64,000 bases of DNA from Methylobacterium fujisawaense. Lineage in GTDB: Bacteria; Pseudomonadota; Alphaproteobacteria; Rhizobiales; Beijerinckiaceae. The stretch lies in the NCBI RefSeq assembly GCF_014138435.1, contig NZ_JACJIM010000003.1, positions 663,858-727,857 on the forward strand, written 5' to 3'. Positions 41,878 through 49,937 of this stretch are shown here, in pieces. The notes beneath the pieces were generated by a model. It worked only from the letters and a program-made list of their open reading frames with translations, did not search any database and was not told the origin of the DNA. The stretch's first letter is position 1. Every line of letters starts with the position of its first letter. A program made the translations under genes and the position numbers.

Positions 41878-43763
41878 GAGCCGCGGGTCCGGTGCCGCGG
41901 CTTGAGTCGATCTCGCGCCCCGGGCGGACCAAGCGACGCTTCGCCCTCCTCATGTTCGTGGCCGCGCTGGGGTGGAGCGGCTGGCTCGCGCACCTGCACA
42001 TCGCCGGACGGGCAACGCCCCTCGATTACCTGGAGGCGGCGGCGACGGACCTGCGCATGCGCCTGGCCGGTCCACGCATGCCGCCCAAAGATGTCGCGAT
42101 CGTCGCCATCGACGACGAAATCGTCCGCCGGGAAGGAGGCTTTCCCATCTCGCGCACGACGATGGCGCGGCTGATCGAAACGATCGCCGCGGCCCACCCC
42201 CGTGCGCTCGCCGTCGATGTCCTGTTCCTCGAAGACGGGCGCCAGCCCGAGGCGGATCATGCCCTCGCCGCCGCCCTCCGCAAGGTGCCCGCCGTCCTGG
42301 CGGCGGCAGCCGTCTTCGACGAGGCCACGAACGAAGGGGGCATCCCGGTCGCCACCGCCGTGCATCGCCCGATCCCGGTGATCGGCGCGGCCGCGCTGAC
42401 GGGACTCGTCAACCTGTCCGAGGACGCCGCCGGCGTTCCGCGGCACCTTCCTCTCGTTGCCAGGGCGGACAACGGCGTTGCGGCCCATTTCGTCCTGCGC
42501 ACAGCGGCCCTGGCGGCCCGGAGCGATCCGGTCCTGACCGAGGGACAGGTCCGGATCGGGCCTGCCGTCATCCGGCTCGACCTCGGCTATCATCTTCCGC
42601 TCCGTCCCTACGGGCCGCGACGCACGATCCAGACCTTGAGCGCCGCCGCACTTCTCGATGGAACGGCACCCGTCGCCGCTCTGGCGGACCGTGTCGTGGT
42701 GATCGGCGCGACGGCACTCGGGGGCAGCGACACCTTTGCGACGGCGTTCGATCCCGTGATGCCCGGCGTCGAACTGCTGGCGACCGGCATCGCCCATCTG
42801 ACCACGGGCGACGGACTCGTGCGCGATGCGCGCGTTCGGCGGCTCGACGGGGTGGCGGCCGGGACTCTCGCGGGCGCCGCCGTGCTCCTGATCGCGCTGG
42901 CCCCACCGCTCCCAGCGGCCATCCTCGTACTCCTCCTCCTGGCCGCCTGGTTCGCTCTGGGAACCGTCGCCTTCAGCCAGGGCATCTGGATGAGCGCCGC
43001 CCTGCCGCTCGCAGCCGCTGGCCTGCCGACGCTCCTGTGCGCGGTGGCCCGCCAGACGCTGGATCGCCGCCAGGGCCTGAGGCTCGCGCGGTCGGAGCAG
43101 GCCCTGCGCCGACTTCAACCCGCCGCGCTCGCGGAACGGCTCGCCTGGGACCCGACCTATCTGGCCGCACCCCTCACGCGCGAGATCCCGGTGCTCTTCA
43201 TCGATCTGACCGGCTTCACCGGCCAGAGTGAGCGCCTGGGCCCGGTCCGCACCCGCGCCCTCCTCAAGACGTTCCACGATCTCGTGGACGAGACCGCCTC
43301 GTCGCACAAAGGCCTCGTCGTCAACTTCATGGGCGACGGCGCGATGGTCGTGTTCGGCGCCCTGGACCCCGATCCCGCGCAGGCGGAAAACGCCGTGCGG
43401 GCGGCCGGCGATCTCATCGTCCGGACCCGCGACTGGATCGCGCGCGATCCCGAACTGGCAGGCGCCGGACGGGCGCTCGACGTGCGGATCGGCGCGCATT
43501 CCGGACCGGCGATCCTCTCGCGCCTCGGCAGCGACACCAATCAGCAGGTCACGGCGACGGGCGATACCGTCAACGTCGCGAGCCGCCTGCTGGCCGTGGC
43601 GTCGGAGGCCAAGGCCCGCCTCGCCGTCAGCGCCGATCTCCTGACGGCTGCCGGCATCGTTGAGCCGGCCGGCCTCTTCGACGAGCGGCGGACGGCTTCC
43701 ATCCGCGGACGGTCCCAACCCATCGCGGTTTGGTTGACGCGCGAACCTGCGCGGCTGCCATAG
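41874..43763 (+). CDS. CHASE2-domain class III nucleotide cyclase
   Basis: 629 residues; GTG 41874 overlaps the FecR stop (GTGA), chosen over the open frame from 41829. One TM (about 23-42), an extracytoplasmic CHASE2 domain (about 45-325, AIVAIDDEIVRREGGFPISR, AVDVLFLED, then the GVELLATGIAHL end), three TMs (about 330-400) and a class III cyclase domain (about 435-620). Metal-binding Asp occur in FIDLTGF (about 442) and GDGAM (about 487); NVASR supplies the Asn and Arg of the active site. The base-selecting Lys and Asp of adenylate cyclases are not conserved (VVNFMGD and NQQVT), so the product nucleotide is uncertain. Confidence 0.85.
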   Translation: MRAAGPVPRLESISRPGRTKRRFALLMFVAALGWSGWLAHLHIAGRATPLDYLEAAATDLRMRLAGPRMPPKDVAIVAIDDEIVRREGGFPISRTTMARLIETIAAAHPRALAVDVLFLEDGRQPEADHALAAALRKVPAVLAAAAVFDEATNEGGIPVATAVHRPIPVIGAAALTGLVNLSEDAAGVPRHLPLVARADNGVAAHFVLRTAALAARSDPVLTEGQVRIGPAVIRLDLGYHLPLRPYGPRRTIQTLSAAALLDGTAPVAALADRVVVIGATALGGSDTFATAFDPVMPGVELLATGIAHLTTGDGLVRDARVRRLDGVAAGTLAGAAVLLIALAPPLPAAILVLLLLAAWFALGTVAFSQGIWMSAALPLAAAGLPTLLCAVARQTLDRRQGLRLARSEQALRRLQPAALAERLAWDPTYLAAPLTREIPVLFIDLTGFTGQSERLGPVRTRALLKTFHDLVDETASSHKGLVVNFMGDGAMVVFGALDPDPAQAENAVRAAGDLIVRTRDWIARDPELAGAGRALDVRIGAHSGPAILSRLGSDTNQQVTATGDTVNVASRLLAVASEAKARLAVSADLLTAAGIVEPAGLFDERRTASIRGRSQPIAVWLTREPARLP

Positions 43764-43793
43764 ATCCCGCGCCACGCCGCGTTTCCGGGCCTC

Positions 43794-43809
43794 TGTGACC
43801 GCGGTCACA
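43794..43809. promoter_or_regulatory. Perfect CRP-type palindrome
   Basis: TGTGACCGCGGTCACA is an exact TGTGA-N6-TCACA match and a full 16-bp dyad, 55 bases before the start of the Gly/His-rich exported protein. At that distance it would activate from a class I/II position or repress, depending on the promoter. Confidence 0.7.
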
Positions 43810-43863
43810 GCGGCCGGCCATCGTCGGGCGCAGAGTGCTGTCACCCCAACAGGGAGAAGCACG

Positions 43864-44190
43864 ATGAAGACGACTTCGACGAAGACGATGATGGTCGCAG
43901 GTCTCGCGCTGGCGACACTGGCCGGCGGTGCCGCCAGCGCCGATGCCCGCGGGTTCGGTCACGGCGGATTTGGTCACGGCGGCTTCGGCCATCGCGGATT
44001 CGGGTACGGTCGCTTCGGAAACGGCGGGTTTGGCCACCATCGATACTTCCACCACCGTGGCTACCGTCGGCACTTCGGCGGGTTCGACTGGAATTATCCC
44101 ACGGGTGGCTACTTCCTGAGCTCGGATTTCAGGGATTGCCGCGTCGTCTACAACCCCTTGTTCTTCGGACACGAGCGCGTCTGCAGCTGA
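43864..44190 (+). CDS. Gly/His/Phe-repeat exported protein
   Basis: 108 residues from ATG 43864 with AGGGAGAAG upstream. A Sec signal ends near ASADA. The mature region starts with about six units of G-F-G-H/Y/N-G/R-G (residues 30-57), then a His/Tyr/Arg-rich stretch (HHRYFHHRGYRRHF) and a C-terminal beta-like part with two Cys (FRDCRVV, ERVCS). Such low-complexity His-rich proteins can bind metals or form matrix-like material. Conserved periplasmic GFGHG proteins are common in Methylobacterium-type bacteria, but their role is unknown. A perfect CRP-type site lies upstream. Confidence 0.75.
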   Translation: MKTTSTKTMMVAGLALATLAGGAASADARGFGHGGFGHGGFGHRGFGYGRFGNGGFGHHRYFHHRGYRRHFGGFDWNYPTGGYFLSSDFRDCRVVYNPLFFGHERVCS

Positions 44191-44232
44191 CGGAGCATCC
44201 GTCTTCGGCTGATTGAGGCCCCGGTGCGCGAT

Positions 44233-44262
44233 CGGCCGCCGCTGCACCCGCAGCGGCGGCCG
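44233..44262. terminator. Perfect 13-bp hairpin, terminator-like without T-run
   Basis: CGGCCGCCGCTGC and GCAGCGGCGGCCG flank an ACCC loop. A second dyad CGTCGTCAC/GTGACGACG is at 44272-44280 and 44294-44302. They lie in the gene-free gap 44191-44547 after the Gly/His gene. Neither has a T-run, so the stopping role is uncertain. Confidence 0.4.
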
Positions 44263-44547
44263 GTTGGCCGACGTCGTCACACCAAAGCTTGCCGTGACGA
44301 CGGGATGGGAGCCGGCACCCCGGACCCATTCGTCCCGAAGACGCCGCCCGAATATCGAAATTCAAACCGCAACCGCATTAGACATGAGCCGAGCGGCAGC
44401 GCGGAGCGGTCGTGAGTTTGTCGCCGCCGCAGCGCGTTCGCTTGAAGGCGTGCATGCGACCGTGGTGATGGTGGTCCCACCAAGGAAGATGTCGGTGCCG
44501 CGTTCCGGGCGCGCCGCGCGTCCGAGGCTGTGCCGGGGAGCAGGGCG

Positions 44548-45783
44548 ATGACGGCGACGAGGACATCGGGACGTGCAGAGGAGCCAATCGAACCCGCAAT
44601 GGGCCGCACGACCCCTGATTTCTACGCGAGCCTGCCCCGGTTTACCGCCTTCTCCAGCCTCATGGATCCAGGCCTCTATCGGCCGCTTCCCACGACCTGG
44701 TGGCTGGGTGTGACCGATGTCGTCGGCTCTCAGCAGCAGATCGGGCTCGGCCGCTACAAGGCGGTCAATGCGGCCGGCGCAGCCATCATCGCGGCCGTTT
44801 CGAATGCCCTCGGCCGGCGCGCGTTCCCGTTCGTCTTCGCCGGCGACGGGGCAAGCTTCGCGATTGCCCCGGAAGACGTAGACGCCGCCAGAGAAGCGCT
44901 GGCCGCAACGGCCGTCTGGGTCCGCGAGGCGCTGCAGCTCGAGTTGCGCACCGCTCTGGTACCGGTCTCAGCCGTGCGCGATCGCGGGCTCGACGTGCGC
45001 GTCGCGCGCTACGCGCCCAGTGCTCACGTTTCCTATGCCATGTTCAGCGGAGGCGGCCTGCCCTGGGCAGAGGCCGCCATGAAGGCCGGCGACTATGCCG
45101 TCGCACCGGCTGAGCCCGGCAGCCAGCCCGACCTGACCGGCCTCTCCTGCCGCTGGCAGGCAATCCGTCCCCGCCACGCGTTGATGCTCTCGCTCATGCT
45201 CGTGCCGCAGCACAGCGGCGACGCGCCGGCCTTCCGGCAACTCGTGCAAGAGATCCTGCACAGTGTGGAGATCAGTGCCGAGGTCGCACATCCGATGCAG
45301 GATGAGGGACCGCAGATGCACGGACCGTGGGCGGGCCTGGATCTTGAACTGCGCGCCATGCCGGGCTCCCGTCTGAGCCGCCTCTGGCGCAAGCTTCGCC
45401 TCGTGGCACGATCGATCCCCGAATACCTGATCTACCGCATCGGCTTGCGGGTGGGAGGGTTCGATCCGGCCGCGCTTCGGCACGAGATCGTCGGGAATAC
45501 GGACTTCCGCAAATACGATGATGCGCTGCGGATGACGCTGGACTGCACAGAGGCCTTCGCGGATCAGCTGGAGGCGCAGCTCGCCGGTGCGGAGGCGCGG
45601 GGGATCTGCCATTTCGGGCTGGAACGGCAATTGGCTGCGCATTTGACCTGCATCAGCCCTCCGGTGCCCGGCCGCGGGCACATGCACTTCATCGATGGCG
45701 CTGGCGGAGGCTACGCCGCGGCCGCCGCAAGGCTGAAGGCTCGGGCGGCAAGCGTCGGGGCCGTGGTGCCGACCAGCCCGTGA
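44548..45783 (+). CDS. DUF3095 protein (cyclase-like fold)
   Basis: 411 residues from ATG 44548 (ribosome site GGGGAG). The DUF3095 pattern is clear: FYASLPRFTAFSSLMDPGLY, WWLGVTDVVGSQQQIGLGRY, KAVNAAGAAIIAAVSNALG, FPFVFAGDGASFAI, then VSYAMFSGGGLPWAEAAMK and PDLTGLSCRW. TDVVGS and FAGDGASF occupy the positions of the two metal-binding Asp in nucleotide cyclases, so the family is thought to be a cyclase relative. Whether it is active is unknown. Its presence next to a true CHASE2 cyclase and a Crp-type regulator suggests a shared signalling role. Confidence 0.8.
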   Translation: MTATRTSGRAEEPIEPAMGRTTPDFYASLPRFTAFSSLMDPGLYRPLPTTWWLGVTDVVGSQQQIGLGRYKAVNAAGAAIIAAVSNALGRRAFPFVFAGDGASFAIAPEDVDAAREALAATAVWVREALQLELRTALVPVSAVRDRGLDVRVARYAPSAHVSYAMFSGGGLPWAEAAMKAGDYAVAPAEPGSQPDLTGLSCRWQAIRPRHALMLSLMLVPQHSGDAPAFRQLVQEILHSVEISAEVAHPMQDEGPQMHGPWAGLDLELRAMPGSRLSRLWRKLRLVARSIPEYLIYRIGLRVGGFDPAALRHEIVGNTDFRKYDDALRMTLDCTEAFADQLEAQLAGAEARGICHFGLERQLAAHLTCISPPVPGRGHMHFIDGAGGGYAAAAARLKARAASVGAVVPTSP

Positions 45784-46053
45784 GGGGGCTGTGAAGCGTG
45801 GCTGCTGCCGGATGAAGCGCGGGCGCTCGGGACGACCTACCTCGAGCGGCGTTCAGGATCACTGTGCAGCACCGCACCGGCGAGCGTTTGGTCGATAGCG
45901 GGACCTTCGCGGTCGGCGCCAGCCTGATCGGTGCCGCTGCCTGCGAGCGGCGACCGGTGAAGGAGCGAAAATCTTCACCGTGTAGGAGCTTCTCCGGCCT
46001 GGGATCTTTGCGGAAGGGATGTCCGCTTCGGAGCGTCCTCGAAACACGCTGAA

Positions 46054-46153
46054 TGACCGGGATGGACGCGAAGCCGAATGTCCGCTCCTGCGCGCATTTG
46101 TGGGTCGGCGTGACGTGGTCTGGCCGAAACCTGCCATTCCGCTTCGGAATGCC
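46054..46153. repeat. Dispersed intergenic repeat, copy C
   Basis: CTGAATGACCGGGATGG at the start, then GCGAAGCCGAATGTCCGC, CTGCGCGC, GGCGTGACGTGGTCTGGCCG, CCGCTTCGGA. Lies in 45784-46345, which has no other feature. A trailing CCGAAATGCGGACATTCTCC looks like a second, inverted end. Confidence 0.75.
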
Positions 46154-46345
46154 GCCGCCCGAAATGCGGACATTCTCCTTGCCCGACTGCGACCCACTGG
46201 CACGCGTAGGATCATGCGAGAACGTAGCCCGTAGGCAAAGGGCAGCTTCGGAGCTTCTGTCCAGATAGGTCGTCTTTACCCGCGGCCGACCTGATCACGA
46301 TAACGCTTCAGAAGTTGTAGCCGAGACGACGTCGGGAATCCTCCA

Positions 46346-46990
46346 TCAGCTACGCGTCCACGCAGCATGCACGGCTCCAGTCGCCGTATCCGGCTTCGCC
46401 GCTCCGATGAAGATCACGACCGGGCCATGGGAATCGCGCCGGGGGTCATAGAAATCGAGCAGGCCGGGATGGAGGCGCTGGATGAAATCCGGTTGCCGCC
46501 CGCTCCGACGCAGCAGGTGGTCGATGACGACCTGATCGCCATGCACCGCGTTCGGCACGGGGCCGCAGGATCCTGGGCTCATCCAGCGGTCGGGGTCGGC
46601 CGCGAAGGTCGTGTAAAGCGATGCGAGCTCGTCCCCGGACCAGCGCAGCAGCGCACTGGAGAGGCGCCCCGCGTGGAAAAAGTCCTCCATCGCAGCGAGG
46701 CCGGGCTCGGCGAGGGCATCGGCTGGGCCGGTCAGCACCGTATCAAGGTCGCACAGGAGGGTCGGACCCGTGCTGAGACCGGGCCGGAACGCTTCCATCT
46801 TCGCCCACCAGGCCGACCAAGCGTGCCGGAGCGGGATCGTCTCCACGCCCGCGACGGCCACTGGCAGGTCCGTAAGACAGACGATCCGTTCGAAAGCCGG
46901 GGCATGGCGGCGGATGCCGCCTGCGAGGCGGGCGACCCAGGTGGCGTCGTAGCGCCCGCCGCCCTTCAGGACGGTGATCAGCGTGGTCAT
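46346..46990 (-). CDS. Glycosyltransferase-like protein
   Basis: 214 residues from ATG 46990. The fold looks GT-A/GT8-like: TTLITVLKGGGRYDATWVAR, HAPAFERIVCLTD, then LLCDLDTVLTGP with the Asp-x-Asp metal motif, and HGDQVVIDHLL near the end. It starts four bases after the stop of the gene at 46995, so the two are one operon. The nucleotide-sugar donor is not evident. It is at the left edge of the glycan island. Confidence 0.65.
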   Translation of the reverse strand: MTTLITVLKGGGRYDATWVARLAGGIRRHAPAFERIVCLTDLPVAVAGVETIPLRHAWSAWWAKMEAFRPGLSTGPTLLCDLDTVLTGPADALAEPGLAAMEDFFHAGRLSSALLRWSGDELASLYTTFAADPDRWMSPGSCGPVPNAVHGDQVVIDHLLRRSGRQPDFIQRLHPGLLDFYDPRRDSHGPVVIFIGAAKPDTATGAVHAAWTRS

Positions 46991-46994
46991 GAGG

Positions 46995-47639
46995 TTATTG
47001 CTCGGTCAGAGATGGTGGATGCACACGGATGCGTCCGGCCGCCTCAGCCTCGGCGAACCATGCGCGCTCGGCCGCCCAGGGATGACCGGGCCAGCCGTCG
47101 TAACCAAAGCCGAAGACCTGCGCCGGTCCTGCACTCGCCGGGCGGCCGAGCAGCAGCGCGAGCGTCACGAGGAAGCCGGTGCTCGGGTTCGGGTGTCCCG
47201 CCGTGCGCGGGCCGAGCAGGGCGTGAGCCTGCTGGTGCAGCGTCTCGGGCAGGAGGAAGACCGGGCGGCCCAACGGTTGCAGCCGCGCCAGAAGCTCGCG
47301 GGTCCAGCAGATCGGCTCGGGGACGTTGTGCTCTGCCGGCAGCATCGGGAAGGGCAGGATGAAGGCCTGCGCGGCGCGGACCACCGGGCGCTCGAGGAAG
47401 CGCCGGTCCGCCAGCCATTCCCGCGGCTGGCCGCCGCGGTTGACCAGGGCGAGATGCGTGACGCGGTGGCCGGTGCCGCCGCCGAAGCCGAGCGCGTTGT
47501 TGAAGCGGACCACGCTGTCCGCCGCATCGATCGCGGCTGTGCACGCCCCCGCTCCGGGCGCGTTGCCCACGATGGCGAGGGACCCGTCGGCTGGCAGGCC
47601 GGCGCGTCCGGCAGGGAGGGAGTCGACGTCCGGGATCAC
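46995..47639 (-). CDS. GT29 sialyltransferase-like protein
   Basis: 214 residues from GTG 47639. Matching blocks are LAIVGNAPGAG, IDAADSVVRFNNALGFGGGTG (the L-motif of GT29 sialyltransferases) and PSTGFLVTLALLLG (S-motif-like). VFGFGYDGWPGHPWAAER carries the His of the later motif. Bacterial homologues lack a TM anchor, as here. The acceptor is unknown; other nonulosonic or Kdo-like sugars are possible donors. Confidence 0.75.
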   Translation of the reverse strand: MIPDVDSLPAGRAGLPADGSLAIVGNAPGAGACTAAIDAADSVVRFNNALGFGGGTGHRVTHLALVNRGGQPREWLADRRFLERPVVRAAQAFILPFPMLPAEHNVPEPICWTRELLARLQPLGRPVFLLPETLHQQAHALLGPRTAGHPNPSTGFLVTLALLLGRPASAGPAQVFGFGYDGWPGHPWAAERAWFAEAEAAGRIRVHPPSLTEQ

Positions 47640-47731
47640 GTGCGGCAGGGGTTATGGGAACCGCGGAGGTAAGGCGCGGGCCCGACGCATCCAGGCCCCT
47701 GTGCTGGATCGCGGGCGTGGGAGATGGGATC

Positions 47732-48715
47732 ATGCGCCGGTGTTTCGTCTGTGCCGCCGCCATGATCGGGCCGAGCGACCGGACCCTGTCCTATCCGGGC
47801 GGCGCGCGCCGCGCCTTCCCGCTGGCCTGCAACGCCTGCGGGGTCCTGCTCGCGCACGCCGCGGCCCCGGAGGCCTGCCGCGCGCATCTGGCCCGAAGCC
47901 TCGCCGGTCCCGTCTTCGCGCCCGACCCGGAGGCGCCCTACGGCCTCGACCTCTATACCCTGCGTAGCGCCGCGACCCGTTGGCGGCTCGGCGTCCGTCC
48001 CCGCGACGCGGCCGGCCGCGCGGAACTCCGACACCCCCACGGTACCCGGGCGGCCGACGCTGAGCTGTTCGCCCTCGAAGCCGCCGACCGGCGCCCGGTG
48101 TCCCTCGGTCTCCTCTGCCGTCCGGCGGACCGGGACGCCGTCCTGGCCTCGCTGCCGGCGCAGGCTGGCTGGACGGACGACGTCGCGATCTTGATCGACG
48201 GGCCGGCGCGGGCGGCGGTGCCGGTCCCGGTCGCGGGCTTCGCCGCGGGGGCGGTGCGCGTGGCCGCCCGCCCCCTGGACGGGGATTTCGCCGCGCAGCG
48301 CAATGCCCTCCAGGGCCTCGCCCGCCACGGCTGGATGCTGCAGCTCGACGCCGACGAGGCGCTCGGCCCGGCTACCGGCCGCTTGCTGCCCGCCCTGGCG
48401 GCCCTGGCCGAGGCGGAGGCCGTCGTCTCGATCGGGCTCGCCCGGGCGAACCGGGTCGACGGCGTCCTCTCGGACGTGTTCCCGGATGTCCAGTATCGGT
48501 TGAACCGCACCCATCTGGTCTACGCCGGCCGCGTCCATGAGCGCCCGGTTCTCGACCGCGGCTGGCCCGGGAGCCTCATCGCCCTGCACGGCGGCATCGA
48601 GCATCGCCTGAGTGCGGCCCATGTCCGGGCACGGTCGCGGCGCTACGAGGCGCTCGATCCCGGGCGCGGACGCCCGGAGGAAGAGGCCGCGTTGCTGCGC
48701 GCATACGCAGACTGA
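47732..48715 (+). CDS. Zinc-ribbon plus GT2-like glycosyltransferase
   Basis: 327 residues from ATG 47732 (GGGAGATGGG upstream). A probable zinc ribbon at the N-terminus has CFVC and CNAC pairs (residues about 4-35). From about 120 a GT2-like domain follows: LGLLCRPADRDAVLASLPAQ, then DFAAQRNALQGLARHGWMLQ and LDADEALGP with the Asp-x-Asp. NRTHLVYAGRVHERPVLDRG resembles the acceptor end of GT2 TPR-type enzymes. The ribbon plus GT layout is seen in some cell-surface glycosylation genes. It diverges from the sialyltransferase-like gene and is convergent with the GT4 gene. Confidence 0.7.
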   Translation: MRRCFVCAAAMIGPSDRTLSYPGGARRAFPLACNACGVLLAHAAAPEACRAHLARSLAGPVFAPDPEAPYGLDLYTLRSAATRWRLGVRPRDAAGRAELRHPHGTRAADAELFALEAADRRPVSLGLLCRPADRDAVLASLPAQAGWTDDVAILIDGPARAAVPVPVAGFAAGAVRVAARPLDGDFAAQRNALQGLARHGWMLQLDADEALGPATGRLLPALAALAEAEAVVSIGLARANRVDGVLSDVFPDVQYRLNRTHLVYAGRVHERPVLDRGWPGSLIALHGGIEHRLSAAHVRARSRRYEALDPGRGRPEEEAALLRAYAD

Positions 48716-48752
48716 CGGGTCGGAGCGGACCGGATCTGCTGCGGCTGCACGA

Positions 48753-49937
48753 TCAGCCGCCCCGCGCCGCCGTGATCGCCCGTTCGTAGAGCGCCAGGGT
48801 CTCGCGCCCGAGGCTCGCCCGGCTGAAGCGCCCGGCCGCCGCCAGGGCGCGGGCGCGATAGGCGCGGCGCAGGTCCGGATCGGTGAGGAGCGGACGCAGG
48901 GCGTCGGCGAGGGCCGGCCCGGTCGCGGCCGCGGCCAGGGGGCCGGCGCCGGGCAGGCCGACGAAGGCGCGGGCGCTCGCATCCTCGGCGCAGGCCACGA
49001 CCGGCCGGCCGTAGGCGAGCGCTTCCTGGTAGACGAGGCCGAAACTCTCGTAGCGCGAGGGCGCCAGCACCGCGTGAGACTCGGCGTAGGCCGCCGACAG
49101 CGCCCGGCCGTCGATCCGGCCCCGGGCCTGGATGTGCGGCCGCGCCACATCGGGCAGATCGGCCGGGAGATCGTCCGGCGGCACCCCGACGAGGTCGAGC
49201 CGGAAGGCGGGCAGCGCGCCCCTCGCCCACTCGGCGCCGAGGATCGCGACCGCGCCGAGAAGGGCATCGAACCCCTTCCGCGCCTCCGCCCGCCCGACGA
49301 AGAGCAGGCGGATCGGTTCCGCCGCCTCCGGATAGGGGGCGCCACTCGCGGCCTCGGCGACCTCGGGGGGCAGGCTGAGACCGATCACCGCCTCGGGCTG
49401 CCGCCCGGTCAGCCCGTAGCAACGGGCGATCACCCCCGCGTGCGTCGCGGTGTTTGCGATGAGCCCAGCGCTCGCCTGAGCCTGCCGACGCTCCAGGCGG
49501 TCAGCCGTCCAGCCGTCGAGGCGGTTCCGCAGGCTGCCGGCCGGGTCGCGGGTGAAGGCGGCCGGCGTGGAGCTGCGGGTCACCAGCGGCAGATCCCGCC
49601 GGCCGGCGAGCAGGGCAGCCGGCGCATACCAATTGGTCGCCTCGATCACGGCGAAGGGCCCTTGGCGATGCGCCTCGAGTACGGCACGCCGGAAGGCGAG
49701 CGGGGCGGCGAGATGGCCGGCGGAGCCCCAGAGGCGCAGGCGCGCGAGGGAGCTGCCAGGCGCCAGGGCGAGGCCCGACACGGTGACGCCGCCGATCCGT
49801 TCGTGTCCGGTCCGGTCGAGGGTGAACACCGTCACCTCCGCGCCCGCCTGCGCAAGGCTCTCGGCGATCTCTCGGGCCGCGGTGGAGAGCCCGCTCGGCG
49901 ATGGCGGGTAGTCCCAGGCCAGGAAGGCGGTGCGCAT
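48753..49937 (-). CDS. GT4 glycosyltransferase
   Basis: 394 residues. ATG 49937 shares its A with the last base of the upstream TGA (TGATG), so it is translated with the gene at 49937-50977. N-terminal Rossmann part: AWDYPPSPSGLSTAAREIAE. C-terminal part: IRLLFVGRAEARKGFDALL and APSRYESFGLVYQEALAYGRPVVA with the E-x7-E motif of retaining GT4 enzymes. The acceptor is unknown. It is the second gene of the leftward operon. Confidence 0.85.
   Translation of the reverse strand: MRTAFLAWDYPPSPSGLSTAAREIAESLAQAGAEVTVFTLDRTGHERIGGVTVSGLALAPGSSLARLRLWGSAGHLAAPLAFRRAVLEAHRQGPFAVIEATNWYAPAALLAGRRDLPLVTRSSTPAAFTRDPAGSLRNRLDGWTADRLERRQAQASAGLIANTATHAGVIARCYGLTGRQPEAVIGLSLPPEVAEAASGAPYPEAAEPIRLLFVGRAEARKGFDALLGAVAILGAEWARGALPAFRLDLVGVPPDDLPADLPDVARPHIQARGRIDGRALSAAYAESHAVLAPSRYESFGLVYQEALAYGRPVVACAEDASARAFVGLPGAGPLAAAATGPALADALRPLLTDPDLRRAYRARALAAAGRFSRASLGRETLALYERAITAARGG

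Noticed and set aside
41805..43862. 685-residue antisense frame over the cyclase gene
   Set aside because: Shadow of the third-position GC pattern; no domain, and the CHASE2-cyclase is unambiguous.
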